A stretch of 64,000 nt of DNA, taken from Chloranthus sessilifolius (Eukaryota > Streptophyta > Magnoliopsida > Chloranthales > Chloranthaceae). The notes under the pieces are model-generated. The model ran no database searches. It saw nothing but the letters and a program-made list of their open reading frames with translations, and was not told the DNA's origin. Location of the stretch: contig CM037595.1 in assembly GCA_021018995.1 (NCBI GenBank), forward strand, positions 97,925,491 to 97,989,490. Reading direction: 5' to 3'. Positions 47,231 through 57,685 of the stretch are shown here, piece after piece; the first letter of the stretch is position 1, and the number at the start of each line of letters is the position of its first letter. The position numbers and the translations under genes were made by a program.

Positions 47231-48925
47231 TCTAAATTAGATGAATCTTCTGATTCTCTTCATCTCTCTAGTAGTGAAGATGAAAAGATGGAACCTAGAA
47301 GAAGTAAGAGACCTAGGAAAGCCACCGATTTTGGGTCAGATTTCTATGTGTATCTTGTAGAAGGAACCAGAAATGAGAAAACTACGAAAATGAAGTTTGT
47401 TTTTAATATCGATGAAGATCCTCAAACTTTTGATGAAGTCATAAGTCTATTGATTCGCTTATGGAAAGAAGCTATAAATGATGAAATGGATTCTATCATG
47501 TCCAATAATACTTGGGAATTAGTAGACTTACCACAGGGATCTAAACCTATAGGTTGTAAGTGGATATTTAAAAGAAAACTTAATCCTAATGGCACTATAA
47601 ACAAGTTTAAAGCTAGACTTGTTGCCAAAGGTTTTAGACAAAAGCATGGTATTGATTATTTTGATACCTATGCTCCAGTAGCTAGGATTTCTTCCATAAG
47701 GATCTTATTTGCTCTTGCTTCTATATATAAACTTCAAGTTCATCAAATGGATGTTAAGACCGCCTTTTAAATGGTGAACTTGAAGAGGAAGTATATATGG
47801 ATCAACTGAGGGTTTTATCATGCAAGGACATGAAAATAAAGTTTGTAAACTTATTAGGTCCCTATATGGTCTAAAACAGTGCTCCTAAACAAAGGGCATG
47901 AAAATTTTGATAGTATTATTTTATCATATGGATTCAAGATTAATGAATCAGATAAATGCATTTATAGTAAGATATCAAAGGGTAAAGGAATAATTATTTG
48001 TCTCTATGTGGATGACCTCTTAATTTTTTGTACAGACTTAGAAAGTATTATATATACAAAAAGTTTTTTGGCTTCAAAATTTGATATGAAAGACATGGGT
48101 GAAGCCGATGTAATTCTTGGAATAAAATTATTTAAGCAAGATAATAATATTATTTTATCTCAGTCACACTATATAGAAAAAGTGCTAAAGAAATTTAAAC
48201 ATAATGAAAAATTAGCACCAACACCTTTTGATCCAAGTATAAAATTAAAACCCAACGATAGTAGAAGTGTATCTCAATTAGACTTTTCTAGAGTAATTGG
48301 TAGTTTGATGTATGCTACTCATTGCACTAGACCTGATATTGCTTATGCGGTAGGGAAATTAAGTAGATATACTAGTAATCCTAGTCATGAACATTGGAAA
48401 GCAATTAGTAGAGTATTAAGTTATCTTAATAAAACTAAGGATTATGCTTTACATTATGTTGGTTATCCTCACTGCTTGAGGGATACATGATGCTAGTTGG
48501 AACAATGATACGATGAGTCAAGGTCTACTAGTGGATGGGTATTTACACTTGAGTGCGATTTCTTGGGGATCAAAGAAACAAACATGCATAACACATGCAA
48601 CTATGGAATCGAATTTATTGCTCTTGCGGGGAGCAAGGAAGCGAGTGGTTAAGGAATTTACTATTAGAAATTCCTATTTGGCCAAAGCCTATGCCACCAA
48701 TCTCTTTATTACATGATAGTGAAGTGCGCTATCTAAAGCTTATAGCAAAATTTATAATGGAAAGTCTAGACATATAAGTTTAAGACACATTATGTTAGTC
48801 AATTACTCCGTGAAGGAGTAATTACTATCAATTCAATGACCTTGCAAATTTAGCGGATCCATTTACAAAAGGTCTTGCAAGAGATGTAGTTATTAAAACA
48901 TCAAGGGATGGGTTTAAAGCCTAAT
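47231..48925 (+). pseudogene. RT and RNase H of the young copia element (fossil)
   Basis: RT signatures: NTWELVDLPQGSKPIGCKWI, ARLVAKGFRQKHGIDYFDTY, LQVHQMDVKTAF and the catalytic box [10 protein letters not shown] at about 48000. RNase [21 protein letters not shown] and the SWGSKKQTC / ATMES segment. The tail (LADPFTKGLARDVV) ends near 48925. Confidence 0.88.
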
Positions 48926-49567
48926 AGATTACATCACCTATGATGGTAACGACCTATTTTCTAAAGTCCAAACTAAAGGTTCAATGGGAAAACAAATCAT
49001 ATGTAGTGATTGCACATTATTAAAAGTAGTTTACAACTCCAACCATCTCAAGTAATAATGTGGAAACTTGTAACGTGAAGAGGTTGAGGTATTTCTCTTA
49101 ATCAGTCTATAACATATAATGTTGAAATGTCTAAGTTACAAGGGCATTTCTGATAGAACTGACCTATATGAGTTACGAAGTGTGGCCGCTTCGAAGAAAG
49201 ATAAAGGCTTTTCTTAAATACAACTCATGAATACCGGGGTATAAGCACAAGGCCATAAAACGTGCTGGCTGTTAAAATGAAATGAAACTTAGATTACTTA
49301 TGTGTGATATATCCGGTTGATTATACAAGAAAATTAGTTCAAGAAATTAGATCACTAAAGTTCTTTATCAACTTTGATGTATTCTCACTAAGTGAAGGTT
49401 CAATTCATTAGGACACCTTCATTTATGCATACAGTAGTCAAGAAATGCTCAAATTTCTTTGGTACATATATATACTGTTTTTGGATATCAGATTTAAGAA
49501 TGACTCTCAGTTTCTTTATTTCCAAAATAGGGGAGGATGGATATTTATTTTGTAAATAGGGGAGGAA
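48926..49567 (+). other. 3' non-coding region and duplicated polypurine tract of the young copia element
   Basis: No coding signal. The polypurine tract AAATAGGGGAGGAA (49554-49567) abuts the 3' LTR. A second copy, AAAATAGGGGAGGA followed by TGGATATTTA, lies 30 bp upstream (49524-49546) and mimics the tract plus the first bases of the LTR. Confidence 0.8.
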
Positions 49568-50581
49568 TGTTGGATATTTACCAAATAAATATTTATTACT
49601 TTAATAATATTTATCTATTATTAATTTAATAATGTTTATTTATTTTTAAATGGTTCCTTAAAGTGATTGGTTCCATATTAAAAGGATGCTTTTAACCTTC
49701 AAGTCAAAATTACTTGAATTTTGATTTAATATTGGAGGGAATTTTTTCCCACCATAAGTTTAAAAGTGTTGTAAATGTTTTGTCCCACCTCACTATTTTA
49801 CAAGAAATATTCATGGCTTATATATGGAAACTTACCTTCCATATTGTTTGGCTTAATAAGAAGAACACAGCTCATAGCGGCGGTTGCACGCCTGCACAGC
49901 GGCGTGTGCGATGTCGAAATAAAGCAATTAGGCGCTTTTAAGGCGCACTTTGCACTTCGCATCGTCGCGAGGAGCTTGAGGAGCCTTTCCTATTTGAACT
50001 GAGATGATCCGATCGGTTGACTTGTTGACCGTCACGGATTGATTTCGACGCAGTGCACCACATGTGTGCATTAGCGTGATTCCGACTGCTCAAGGAAAGC
50101 GGTGGTTGGATTCGAACAAAGCGATTCTGATTTCGAATTCGCAAATCAGTTGACCAAAGATGTAACTGTTCGGATGTGAACCGTTGGATCCTTGCAACCG
50201 TTGATCGGATCGATCAGGGCCCTCGATTGCAAGCAACCGACAGACACAACCGCCCCTGAAAAGGTGCTCCGAAAGTTATAAATAGAGGCCAGAGGAGGGA
50301 TTCTAAACACTTGCAATTTCCGAATCTTACATCTGAGCCCTCAGAATTCGTGTGCAAATCAGAGCATTCTGCGTCTTCGTTTCGTTGGGTCGCACACTAC
50401 AGTGCAACGTAGTGTGTGACAGATCGGTTCTTCACCGAGGCTTCATTGTATCCTGAAGGCGAATTTGCCGATATCCCGTTGCATATAGGGGGCAAATATT
50501 GTCTTAAAGACAGCGATCTAATCGCGCCTTGAAGCAATTTTTCGGTCTATTTTCTATCAATCTTTGTGCAATACACTAACA
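49568..50581 (+). repeat. 3' LTR of the young copia element
   Basis: Collinear with the 5' LTR, including the TATA box near 50277-50285 and the AATATTGTCTTAAA segment (about 50496-50509). Followed by the CTAAC target duplication. Confidence 0.92.
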
Positions 50582-50603
50582 CTAACATCCCAAGGAACTT
50601 GTA

Positions 50604-50715
50604 CTGGCACAACTAATAGTTGCGCCAGGCAAAAATGGGGAAAAAATGCACTGGTTCAACTAATAGTTGCGCCTGGCTTAACCTGGGAGCTGCGGGTCCT
50701 TATATACCCGAGTCA
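50604..50715 (+). promoter_or_regulatory. Promoter of antisense gene 2: two palindromes plus TATA box
   Basis: Tat palindromes at 50604-50628 and 50651-50675, then TATATA at 50701-50706, 25 bp after the second palindrome, followed by ACCCGAG as in gene 1. A third palindrome (43980) was moved away by the copia insertion. Confidence 0.65.
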
Positions 50716-50786
50716 GACAAAAAATCCTCCCTTTTCTGTTTGACTTGGTCCCTTTGATCAATTCTTTTTGCTCTTGCTTTTTCAAG

Positions 50787-50875
50787 GTGAGTCCATCACC
50801 ATATATCAATTTTTATCTTCTCAAAATGTCTTTGTACGTTTATGGACCCGCTTTCTAACCCTCCCTTGCGTGCAG
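50787..50875 (+). other. Probable 5'-UTR intron of antisense gene 2
   Basis: Donor TTCAAG/GTGAGT at 50787 and acceptor CTTGCGTGCAG ending at 50875. Parallels the 5'-UTR intron of gene 1. Confidence 0.6.
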
Positions 50876-50914
50876 GGCTCGGAGCCAATTTACCCCCTTC
50901 CTTGGGCTTGGGGG

Positions 50915-52237
50915 TGATCGGTGCTGAAATATGACTATATTTCATACCTTAAACCCTACACTTAGCAGTTCGATGAAAGTATTTGATGGCTGTTGTGAAG
51001 TTTTGATGTTTACAGGTGTTTCTGACAGTTAGATCGTTCAAGTGCATAAAAGAAGGAAATTAAAGGCTATAAAAGAGCTATGGATAAAAAGGTCCAAAGA
51101 AGCATTGAAAGCCATGAAGAGAATAAACTTCCATCAAGAAAGGGAAGACTTTGCATTGAAGAGTCAATCGATTGAGGCATTATTGTCAATCGATTGACAG
51201 ATGGAGTAAAACTCAACCCTAGAAAGTCAATCGATTGAGACATGAAATTCAATCGATTGAGACAAAAAGGCAAAAGTGTCTTAAAGGAGGTTAAATTCAA
51301 AGTTCAATCGATTGAGATCTAAGCCTCAATCGATTGAGGCAATTATTCAAAGTTCAATCGATTGAGATTTAAGCCTCAATCGATTGAGGAAATTAGGGTT
51401 AGTTTGAATCGACTATTATAAATAAGAGGCCCACGGCTTTGTAGAGGGGAGCTTTTTGAATAGAGAGTTTTAGTTTTGAGACAAATTTGTGTAATAATTA
51501 GAGACTTTTGTAAGAGGGTTTTCTTAGAGTAATAAAATTGTGTTGAGATTTTTCGAGAACATATTTTTCTTTTACACCTTCTTTGCTCTTTACTTTGGGA
51601 ATGGTTTTGAATACAATTGAAGATCTTGCACCAAGGATGAGAGGCTAAAGGCTGTAGATCAAGGAGGATGCGATCCCCAGATAAGTACCTATATTTTATG
51701 TTTAATGCCATAGTTTGATAATTTCATCATCAAATCGTTTTTCTCAAAGTGTAGTGATCATGTTTTTAGTGTTTTGATCTAAAATACCATGAGATACGCT
51801 ATGCTTTTCACATGATTCATACCGATTATTTGAGTCATTGTTTTTAGATAGGGTATGCCGAGTTAATGATCACGCTTAATTACTAGTCATGTTTCTCTTA
51901 GAATGATGGTGTGTTTGATGTTAATAAAATTGTGGGTTTAAAAATAGAAAAGGGTATAAATCTGGGGTAGCAAATTCCTTGATCTTGTTTTTAAAATTTG
52001 TTCTTAGATTTCTCATTACATAATTTTTAGATTAATTTAGTTTCTTTCTTGCAATTAGAAAAGTGTTAATTTTTGGTAAAAATTAAATCTGCCCCTTGGT
52101 ACTTCCTCGGGGATATTTTCTACATCTCTAGGAAGAATTGAATAAAATTTCAGATTTCCCTGTGGGTTCGACACCCTTGTTCTTGCCTTACTAGAACAGA
52201 TCTTGTACACTTGCAGGGGTTAATTTAAAATTGATCA
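50915..52237 (+). mobile_element. Solo LTR of the Athila-like family, TSD GGGGG
   Basis: Full-length LTR (1323 bp) of the family in the array at 13152-29676, here in plus orientation. Starts TGATCGGTGCTG, ends AAATTGATCA, and is flanked by GGGGG at 50910-50914 and 52238-52242. TATA box TATAAATA at 51417-51424. Four pairs of TCAATCGATTGA begin at 51164/51186, 51227/51249, 51304/51326 and 51354/51376. A solo LTR arises by recombination between the two LTRs of a full element. Confidence 0.93.
51164..51387 (+). promoter_or_regulatory. Four 22-bp-phased palindrome pairs in the solo LTR U3
   Basis: All eight 12-mers read TCAATCGATTGA exactly. Every pair has starts exactly 22 bp apart, while the distance between pairs varies (41, 55 and 28 bp between the second start of one pair and the first start of the next). 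The last copy ends 29 bp before the TATA box. Confidence 0.9.
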
Positions 52238-52242
52238 GGGGG

Positions 52243-53676
52243 CCAAATTTCTAACGACTTAGGTTGGGAGCTTGAATGAGAGTGAGCTTGCCAACTTGGA
52301 GCGCTTTGGGCTATCTCGCCTTCCTTCCTTCCTTGAGGTTCCTCCACAGTGGGACCTTCTTTACGTTGCCGCTTCATTTTGGGATGTAAATTTCCATGTA
52401 TTCGGTTTTGGGAAGCGGGAGCTAACCCCAACCCTTGAGGAGCCATCCAACATGTCCGGCCTGAAGCTTCATAGTGGTCATGCAAAAGTCACGCCCCGAT
52501 CGGGCTACTCCAAATTCATTCACCTTACTCTCGGTTTGAAGAAACTCGAGTATGAGAAAAGTCTCATTGGGGGGCCCACAAGGTGTTCACTAAAATTTCT
52601 CAAAGAACTTTTCAGTGATGAAAGTCTCCGAAAATTGTCGGTTAGGAACGTTTTCAACGCGAAAGCCTTAGCTGCTCTCGGTCTCATCTCAAAAATCCTC
52701 TTCTTTATCGGGGGGGGGGGAGTGCTTCTCCTTGGCGATTTGCGATATTCTGACTGAGTTGGAGGCAGGCCGATCTATGATGCATTTGGTGCTCGCCGAG
52801 TTATATCGATGCCTTGATGCATTTGCTTTGGGCAAGGTGGAGGGCCTCCGGGGGTGTCCCTTGCTGCTTCACGTTTGGTTGGGCGAGCACCTCGCTATCT
52901 TGGGGCATGTGCCCTTCTTTTATATTGCCTGAGGTGAGGCGGCTCAATGATTTTTGGGTAGGTGCCACCTGCTCTCGCAGGGTGATTTGTCAGTTCTGAG
53001 GCTTTGGTTGACCGAAGCTGAGCTGATATGAAGGCTTCCTTGGTTGGACCGGACCTTCCTAGTAGTTCGCTCTAGAGACCACTAGGGCATCACCCTCCTA
53101 GGATTGATCGACAGCACCTTCTACTTCCCCTTTCGAGTGTTGCGTCAGTTTGGCTGCTCTCAACAGGTGCCTTGCGAGGCAAAACCCCCTTTATGTGACT
53201 TGATCTTTTCTAGGGGGTCCTCTAGAGACATAGATTGGATCGCTGCTCTTTGGGAGACGCGTCAGTCGACGCTGATGTGTGATATGGAGCAAGGAGATTA
53301 AGTTCAGTCTTCTCCCAAGTACGAGGCCTGGCTATTGACCGAGCAGCCTATTGCTGATGGTCCGGATTCAGCAGAGATCATTGACATTGAAGGCTCCTGG
53401 CCAAAGAAAGAGATGGTACTCTGAGCCCGCTTCGAGCTACTGGTGGACGAGAAGAGGGTCCTGCAAGAACTTTTATCACAAGAAAAAGTCAGAGCAGAGA
53501 TAGCGGAGAGCGAGGTCCTTCGTCTGAAGGGGTTATTGAGTGTTGCCCTTGGAGCTACTGATTCTTCTCGGAAGAGGTACAAAAGCTTGCATGGTCGCTG
53601 GTTGACCGAGCAGAATGTCTGGGAAAATGACTTTCGTGCCGAGATTAGCGCATTGAAGCGTGAGCTAGGCCACTAA
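52243..53676 (+). CDS. Antisense gene 2 of the Tat element: PMD-like / DUF7745-like protein with coiled-coil tail
   Basis: The N-terminal part reads NESELANLERFGLSRLPSFL, then VPPQWDLLYVAASFWDVNFH and VFGFGKRELTPTLEE. This FWD...F.FG..EL.PT.EE pattern is shared with plant retroelement-associated PMD-like proteins (DUF7745 type, from memory). Two blocks of similar character follow (52730-52930, 53104-53301). The C-terminus (53440-53676) is a Glu/Lys-rich predicted coiled coil (RVLQELLSQEKVRAEIAESE ... ISALKRELGH). It lies antisense to gag-pol, downstream of gene 1 and the shared-type promoter. The 5' exon region is interrupted by the solo LTR. The frame is not continuous in the middle; function unknown. 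Confidence 0.6.
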
Positions 53677-54624
53677 CTCCTTCCTGCACATATAATTTTT
53701 TTCAGAGTTTAAATATAGAAAAGGAGCATAAAGAACCCCTTTATAGATATATACAGATTTTTTTGTATACATATTTTCTTTATGTTTTTGTTCTCTTTTT
53801 GTAAAAAAGCGGGAAAAGAAAGAAAACTAGTCATCACACCGGCTACTTTTTTGGATGTGGTGCAAGCGATGTATTTTGTAAAAGAAAGGCAATTTATTAT
53901 ATACATCTACATAAACTTTTCTGACTTTTAGTCTGTACTTTTTTTCTTGGGTGCGGTGCCTTAATCACTGGGTGAAACCTTGTGAAATCCTGGGTCCTCT
54001 TTTGAGCATGGTCGAACCCCCCTTTGAATGGTTGACTCTAAGAGAACTTCAACAGTTTTACCAAGGCTGGAATGTCAATCCCTTTGGATTGAGTCAAACC
54101 TTTCTCCATAGCTTGAGTCGCAGTTTCACAAAGACAATACTGGTCGGGACCCGTCTTGAACTAACATGAGTGGCCCAACCGAAAAAAGGGTATTAAAGAG
54201 AGTAACCAAGAGGGCTCCTCACGCATCAATCCTCTTAATCAGTGCAAACCTTTCTTTTATCTTTTTTCTTTTCTTTTCTTTTCTTCTTTTTATTTATTTA
54301 TCTCCTTTTTTACCTGTGGCGCCCTTTCGAGTTTTCACCACGTCCATGGGTTTAGCTCTCTTACCCGAAGCGCCCTTTCGATTTTTCACCTGGTCCGCAC
54401 AAACTCGTTATTTTTTACCCGTAGTGCCCTTTTGGATTTTCACCATGTCTATCTTGCTTTGAGCTTGTATTATTATTATTTTTTATCTTTTTTTTTTAAA
54501 TATATATATTTTTTTATTTCTTTTTCAAAAGTCACGACATAGACGTCGATTCCGTCATAGCCGGCCGGATGGGGCTCTGGTGTCGTCTCACAACTCGGCT
54601 CGTGTTAACTTAACAGATATTATG
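53677..54624. other. Tat non-coding region with a three-copy repeat
   Basis: Probably the 3' UTR and spacer after antisense gene 2. At about 54310-54460 three imperfect copies of roughly 53-57 bp share GCGCCCTTTCGA-TTTTCACC. T-rich otherwise; no other coding signal. Confidence 0.55.
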
Positions 54625-57220
54625 TGTGACAGCCCGGATCTTGGCACCCCAAAACCCGTGCCATCAGCACGATCCTCCAGACCGTGCCCCAAAGCATAGC
54701 ACGGAACATCAGTATAACAAGCATAATTAAATAAATAAAGCAATTAATCTCATTAAAGCGGAAGAAGTTAATATGCCCAACTGGCATATTCAAAAGACAG
54801 TTCTACCTTCATGCCATTGCATGAATAGAGAACCGACCCGAACCATCGGTGATAATCGAATCACCCCAGATGGTTCGCCAAAAGAATAATCTATTTTTAA
54901 TTACATTATTTCAAAATAAAGGCTTGACATACCAAGCCGCACTAAACTGCTCTCAAAACTGACTCTCTCTATCAAAGTGCTCAGCAGAGTCACCTAGAAG
55001 AAGTCCTTGGGTGGAGGCTCCAACTCGTCTCCTGGCGCGAAATCCGAATCACCCGGATCTACGCCCCCCGAAGCCTCAACTGCTGCTATCAAAAGACCTG
55101 CGATGTATAGTCTAAAAGGGTGAGCTACATTCTAGCTCAATAGGGAACAAGCACAATGAACATATAAGTTAAAACTAACATATATTCCATGATATTCAGA
55201 GTATGATGAATCTATGCATTTGCTAGAAAACCAATTAAAAATAGATGTCTTATACTCAATTCACTGGTAAGTTGCATGTATCACTTTACTGTTGATTTAA
55301 TCATGAATGACACTGAAGAGGCCTAAAGCAAAACTTAAATCTTCAACTTAAGTAATCTCCGAGCAATATAGCATCGAGCCCTGATGAGATACCCTTCATC
55401 GTCATCTAATTAGACAGTTGTAAAAACATGTATTCCCTGGGAATACGACCCAAGCCCCTTTTTCACTAGGCGGTGGGGTTAAATATTACACAACATCCCT
55501 GGGATGTCCTTACGGTCACGGATAAACCTCCGTGATGGTGTACGGATTCACCGCCGTACCGGTCATGGATATCCTGCCGCGTCAGTCATGGGTATCTCGC
55601 CACGTCGGTGGGGTATCCTCCAAACCTCAAATAACAAAAATATCATGTGCATTACATATAGTTGTTCACCGTGTAAGTGTGCTATCTTATATCAGTTAGG
55701 CCTTAACAGTAATTATTCAATCCTATGTATACATCCCTGGGATGTATACATACCAGCATCACACCTGATGCCTTTATTACTTCCTCATCCCCTGGGGATG
55801 TCTCAATTTCATTTGATTACTTGTTCTTAGTTACTCGCATCACACAGATGCCCTCATCACATTTTTGGTGTCACACACGCACCCATTTTCATAAAGTTTT
55901 TCACATTTAAAATAGTTTCAATTGGATAATTATATCACTACATACATGCTCTTAAAATTAAAGTACATGTTCAAGGTGTTCCCTACCTCAATTCTCTGAA
56001 TTTTCTAGCATCAAGGTCCCACGCGGCTCCTTGTGCTAATGATCTCACGTACCACCTATGGTATAACATAACACATGTAACTCATCACTAAGGATGTAAT
56101 AAGGAAGGTCCAAGACCCTCCCTGAATCTCAAAGTCAAACTAAGAAGTCAAGCGAAACTGTCAAAGTCGATTAATCGATTCCCAAAATCGATTAGTCGAA
56201 ATGCAATTCGATTAATCAATTTCCAAACTCGATTAATCGAAACCCAAATTGATTAATCGATTCTCAAAATCGATTAATCGAGATTCAAATTCGATTAATC
56301 GATCCCAAATCGATTAATCGAGTTTACAACATATATGCAGTCGATTCTTAAATCGAGTAGTCGAAGTCTCAAAATCGATTAATCGATCCCAAATCTATTA
56401 ATCAAAATCCGAAATCAATTAATCGAAATTCCAATTCGATTAGTCGATTTCCTCAGGTTTCATTTCTCCAGTGGCTGGAGCTTCCCAGTCGATTAGTCAA
56501 TTTCCAAATCGACTAATCGAATTCCAAATCGATTAATCAAAATTTATTTCGATTAATCGAAATCGAGATTCCATGACTTTTTAACTTCTCAGACCAAATC
56601 AATTAATCGAACTCCAATTTCGATTAATCGATTTGGTCAGATTCAGCCCCCTCTCGGGCTGATCTTCCAAATCTCTATCAACCTATTTTTCTTTCTTTTT
56701 CTAAGCCTTTATCCTATGCTTTTAAGCATTATTATACCACACTTAAACTTCTACAATCTATGCAGTTACTTCCCATAAAATTTACCTCAATCAAGCCTCA
56801 ATTTGATTGAATCTTAAAGTTGGAATGACTAGGGTTCCAGCTTTAGCTCCAAAGGATCTTTCGCGTTGAATTCAACTTTAATACTCGAATCCATCTCCCT
56901 TGGCTTGCATTTACTCCTTACTTAACAACCCTCTTTACTTCTCTCCCTCTCTCTCTCTTCTTAACTCTTTTAACAACCAACAAAAGTAAGTTAGGGTTCT
57001 TTAACCCTTTTATACTCATTTTCTATGTGTTGAGCACAAACACCTCAGATGGTGTATGTGGCTCCAGATTTACACTACACTCTACACACACTTGCATCAT
57101 TTTCACATCAGATCCGTTCATCATCTCTTAAGTCAATTAGTGAACTCCTTGGTCAAATTTATGACCAGTCGGGCACGGATCTCGAGGTCACCGTTTAACA
57201 CAATTTTTCAGGATATTACA
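54625..57220. mobile_element. 2.6-kb gypsy-type solo LTR, TSD TTATG
   Basis: Starts TGTGACAGCCCGGATC, ends GATATTACA, flanked by TTATG at 54620-54624 and 57221-57225. Shares landmarks with the LTR units at 7548-31085: the GGGTGAGCTACAT block, GAGCAATATAGC-TCGAGC, and the ACGGATATC-type short tandem (55510-55612). Where those units carry CTCGCG palindromes it has a cluster of TCGATTAATCGA palindromes (56167-56631). If read on the minus strand, TATAAAAGGG near 57012-57021 could be its TATA box. No internal region is present. Confidence 0.88.
56167..56631. repeat. TCGATTAATCGA palindrome cluster
   Basis: About twenty exact or one- to two-base variants of TCGATTAATCGA. The left half is nearly continuous with starts 19-21 bp apart, separated by short A/C-rich spacers (CCCAAA); copies are sparser to the right. 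Confidence 0.9.
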
Positions 57221-57225
57221 TTATG

Positions 57226-57680
57226 ACTGCTTGTGAACCTAAAAAGAGGGCTTTCTTCAGGGTGTAGCTTGGCCATGGATTATGTTAGGATTTGAAGGTA
57301 TGCTGGGCTAAAAGGGTTTTCTTCATACGGCTTTACTTTTCTCAGCATACTTCCTTCCTTGGGGATTTTACTGTACATGCCCTGTGATTTATTTTTTTCT
57401 TTTTCTTTATCTTATTTCAAGCGAACTCTTTTTTGAGGTTTTGTTTTTTTTATTTTTTTTAAATTTTGATGGTAACTTTACTTCCCTTTTTTGTATATGT
57501 ACACACACATTTTTTTTGGGAATGGGGGTTATTAAAAGAAAGGCCTAGGCTCAAATGGGGTAGCAAAGGATATCATTATTTTTAGGGATACTTTTTAGCC
57601 ACTGTGTTTGGAATGATGGCCTCTTTTGAGTGGTTCTTAAGCAGTCACGTATCTATTTTACCAATACTTACTTTATCGAA
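57226..57680 (-). other. Tat region just downstream of integrase
   Basis: No coding signal; T-rich with runs around 57385-57530. Lies between the solo LTR and the end of integrase. Confidence 0.5.
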
Positions 57681-57685
57681 ATAGA

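Larger units (their letters stand above)
44011..50581 (+). mobile_element. Young Ty1/copia element, 6.57 kb, TSD CTAAC
   Basis: LTRs at 44011-45031 and 49568-50581 start TGTTGGATATT and end CACTAACA. CTAAC flanks the element at 44006-44010 and 50582-50586. Gag, CCHC knuckle, protease, integrase, RT and RNase H follow in Ty1/copia order. The LTRs are nearly identical over long stretches and differ mainly in a GC-rich section, so insertion is recent. Coding has roughly six to eight breaks. The lineage within copia was not determined. Confidence 0.92.
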
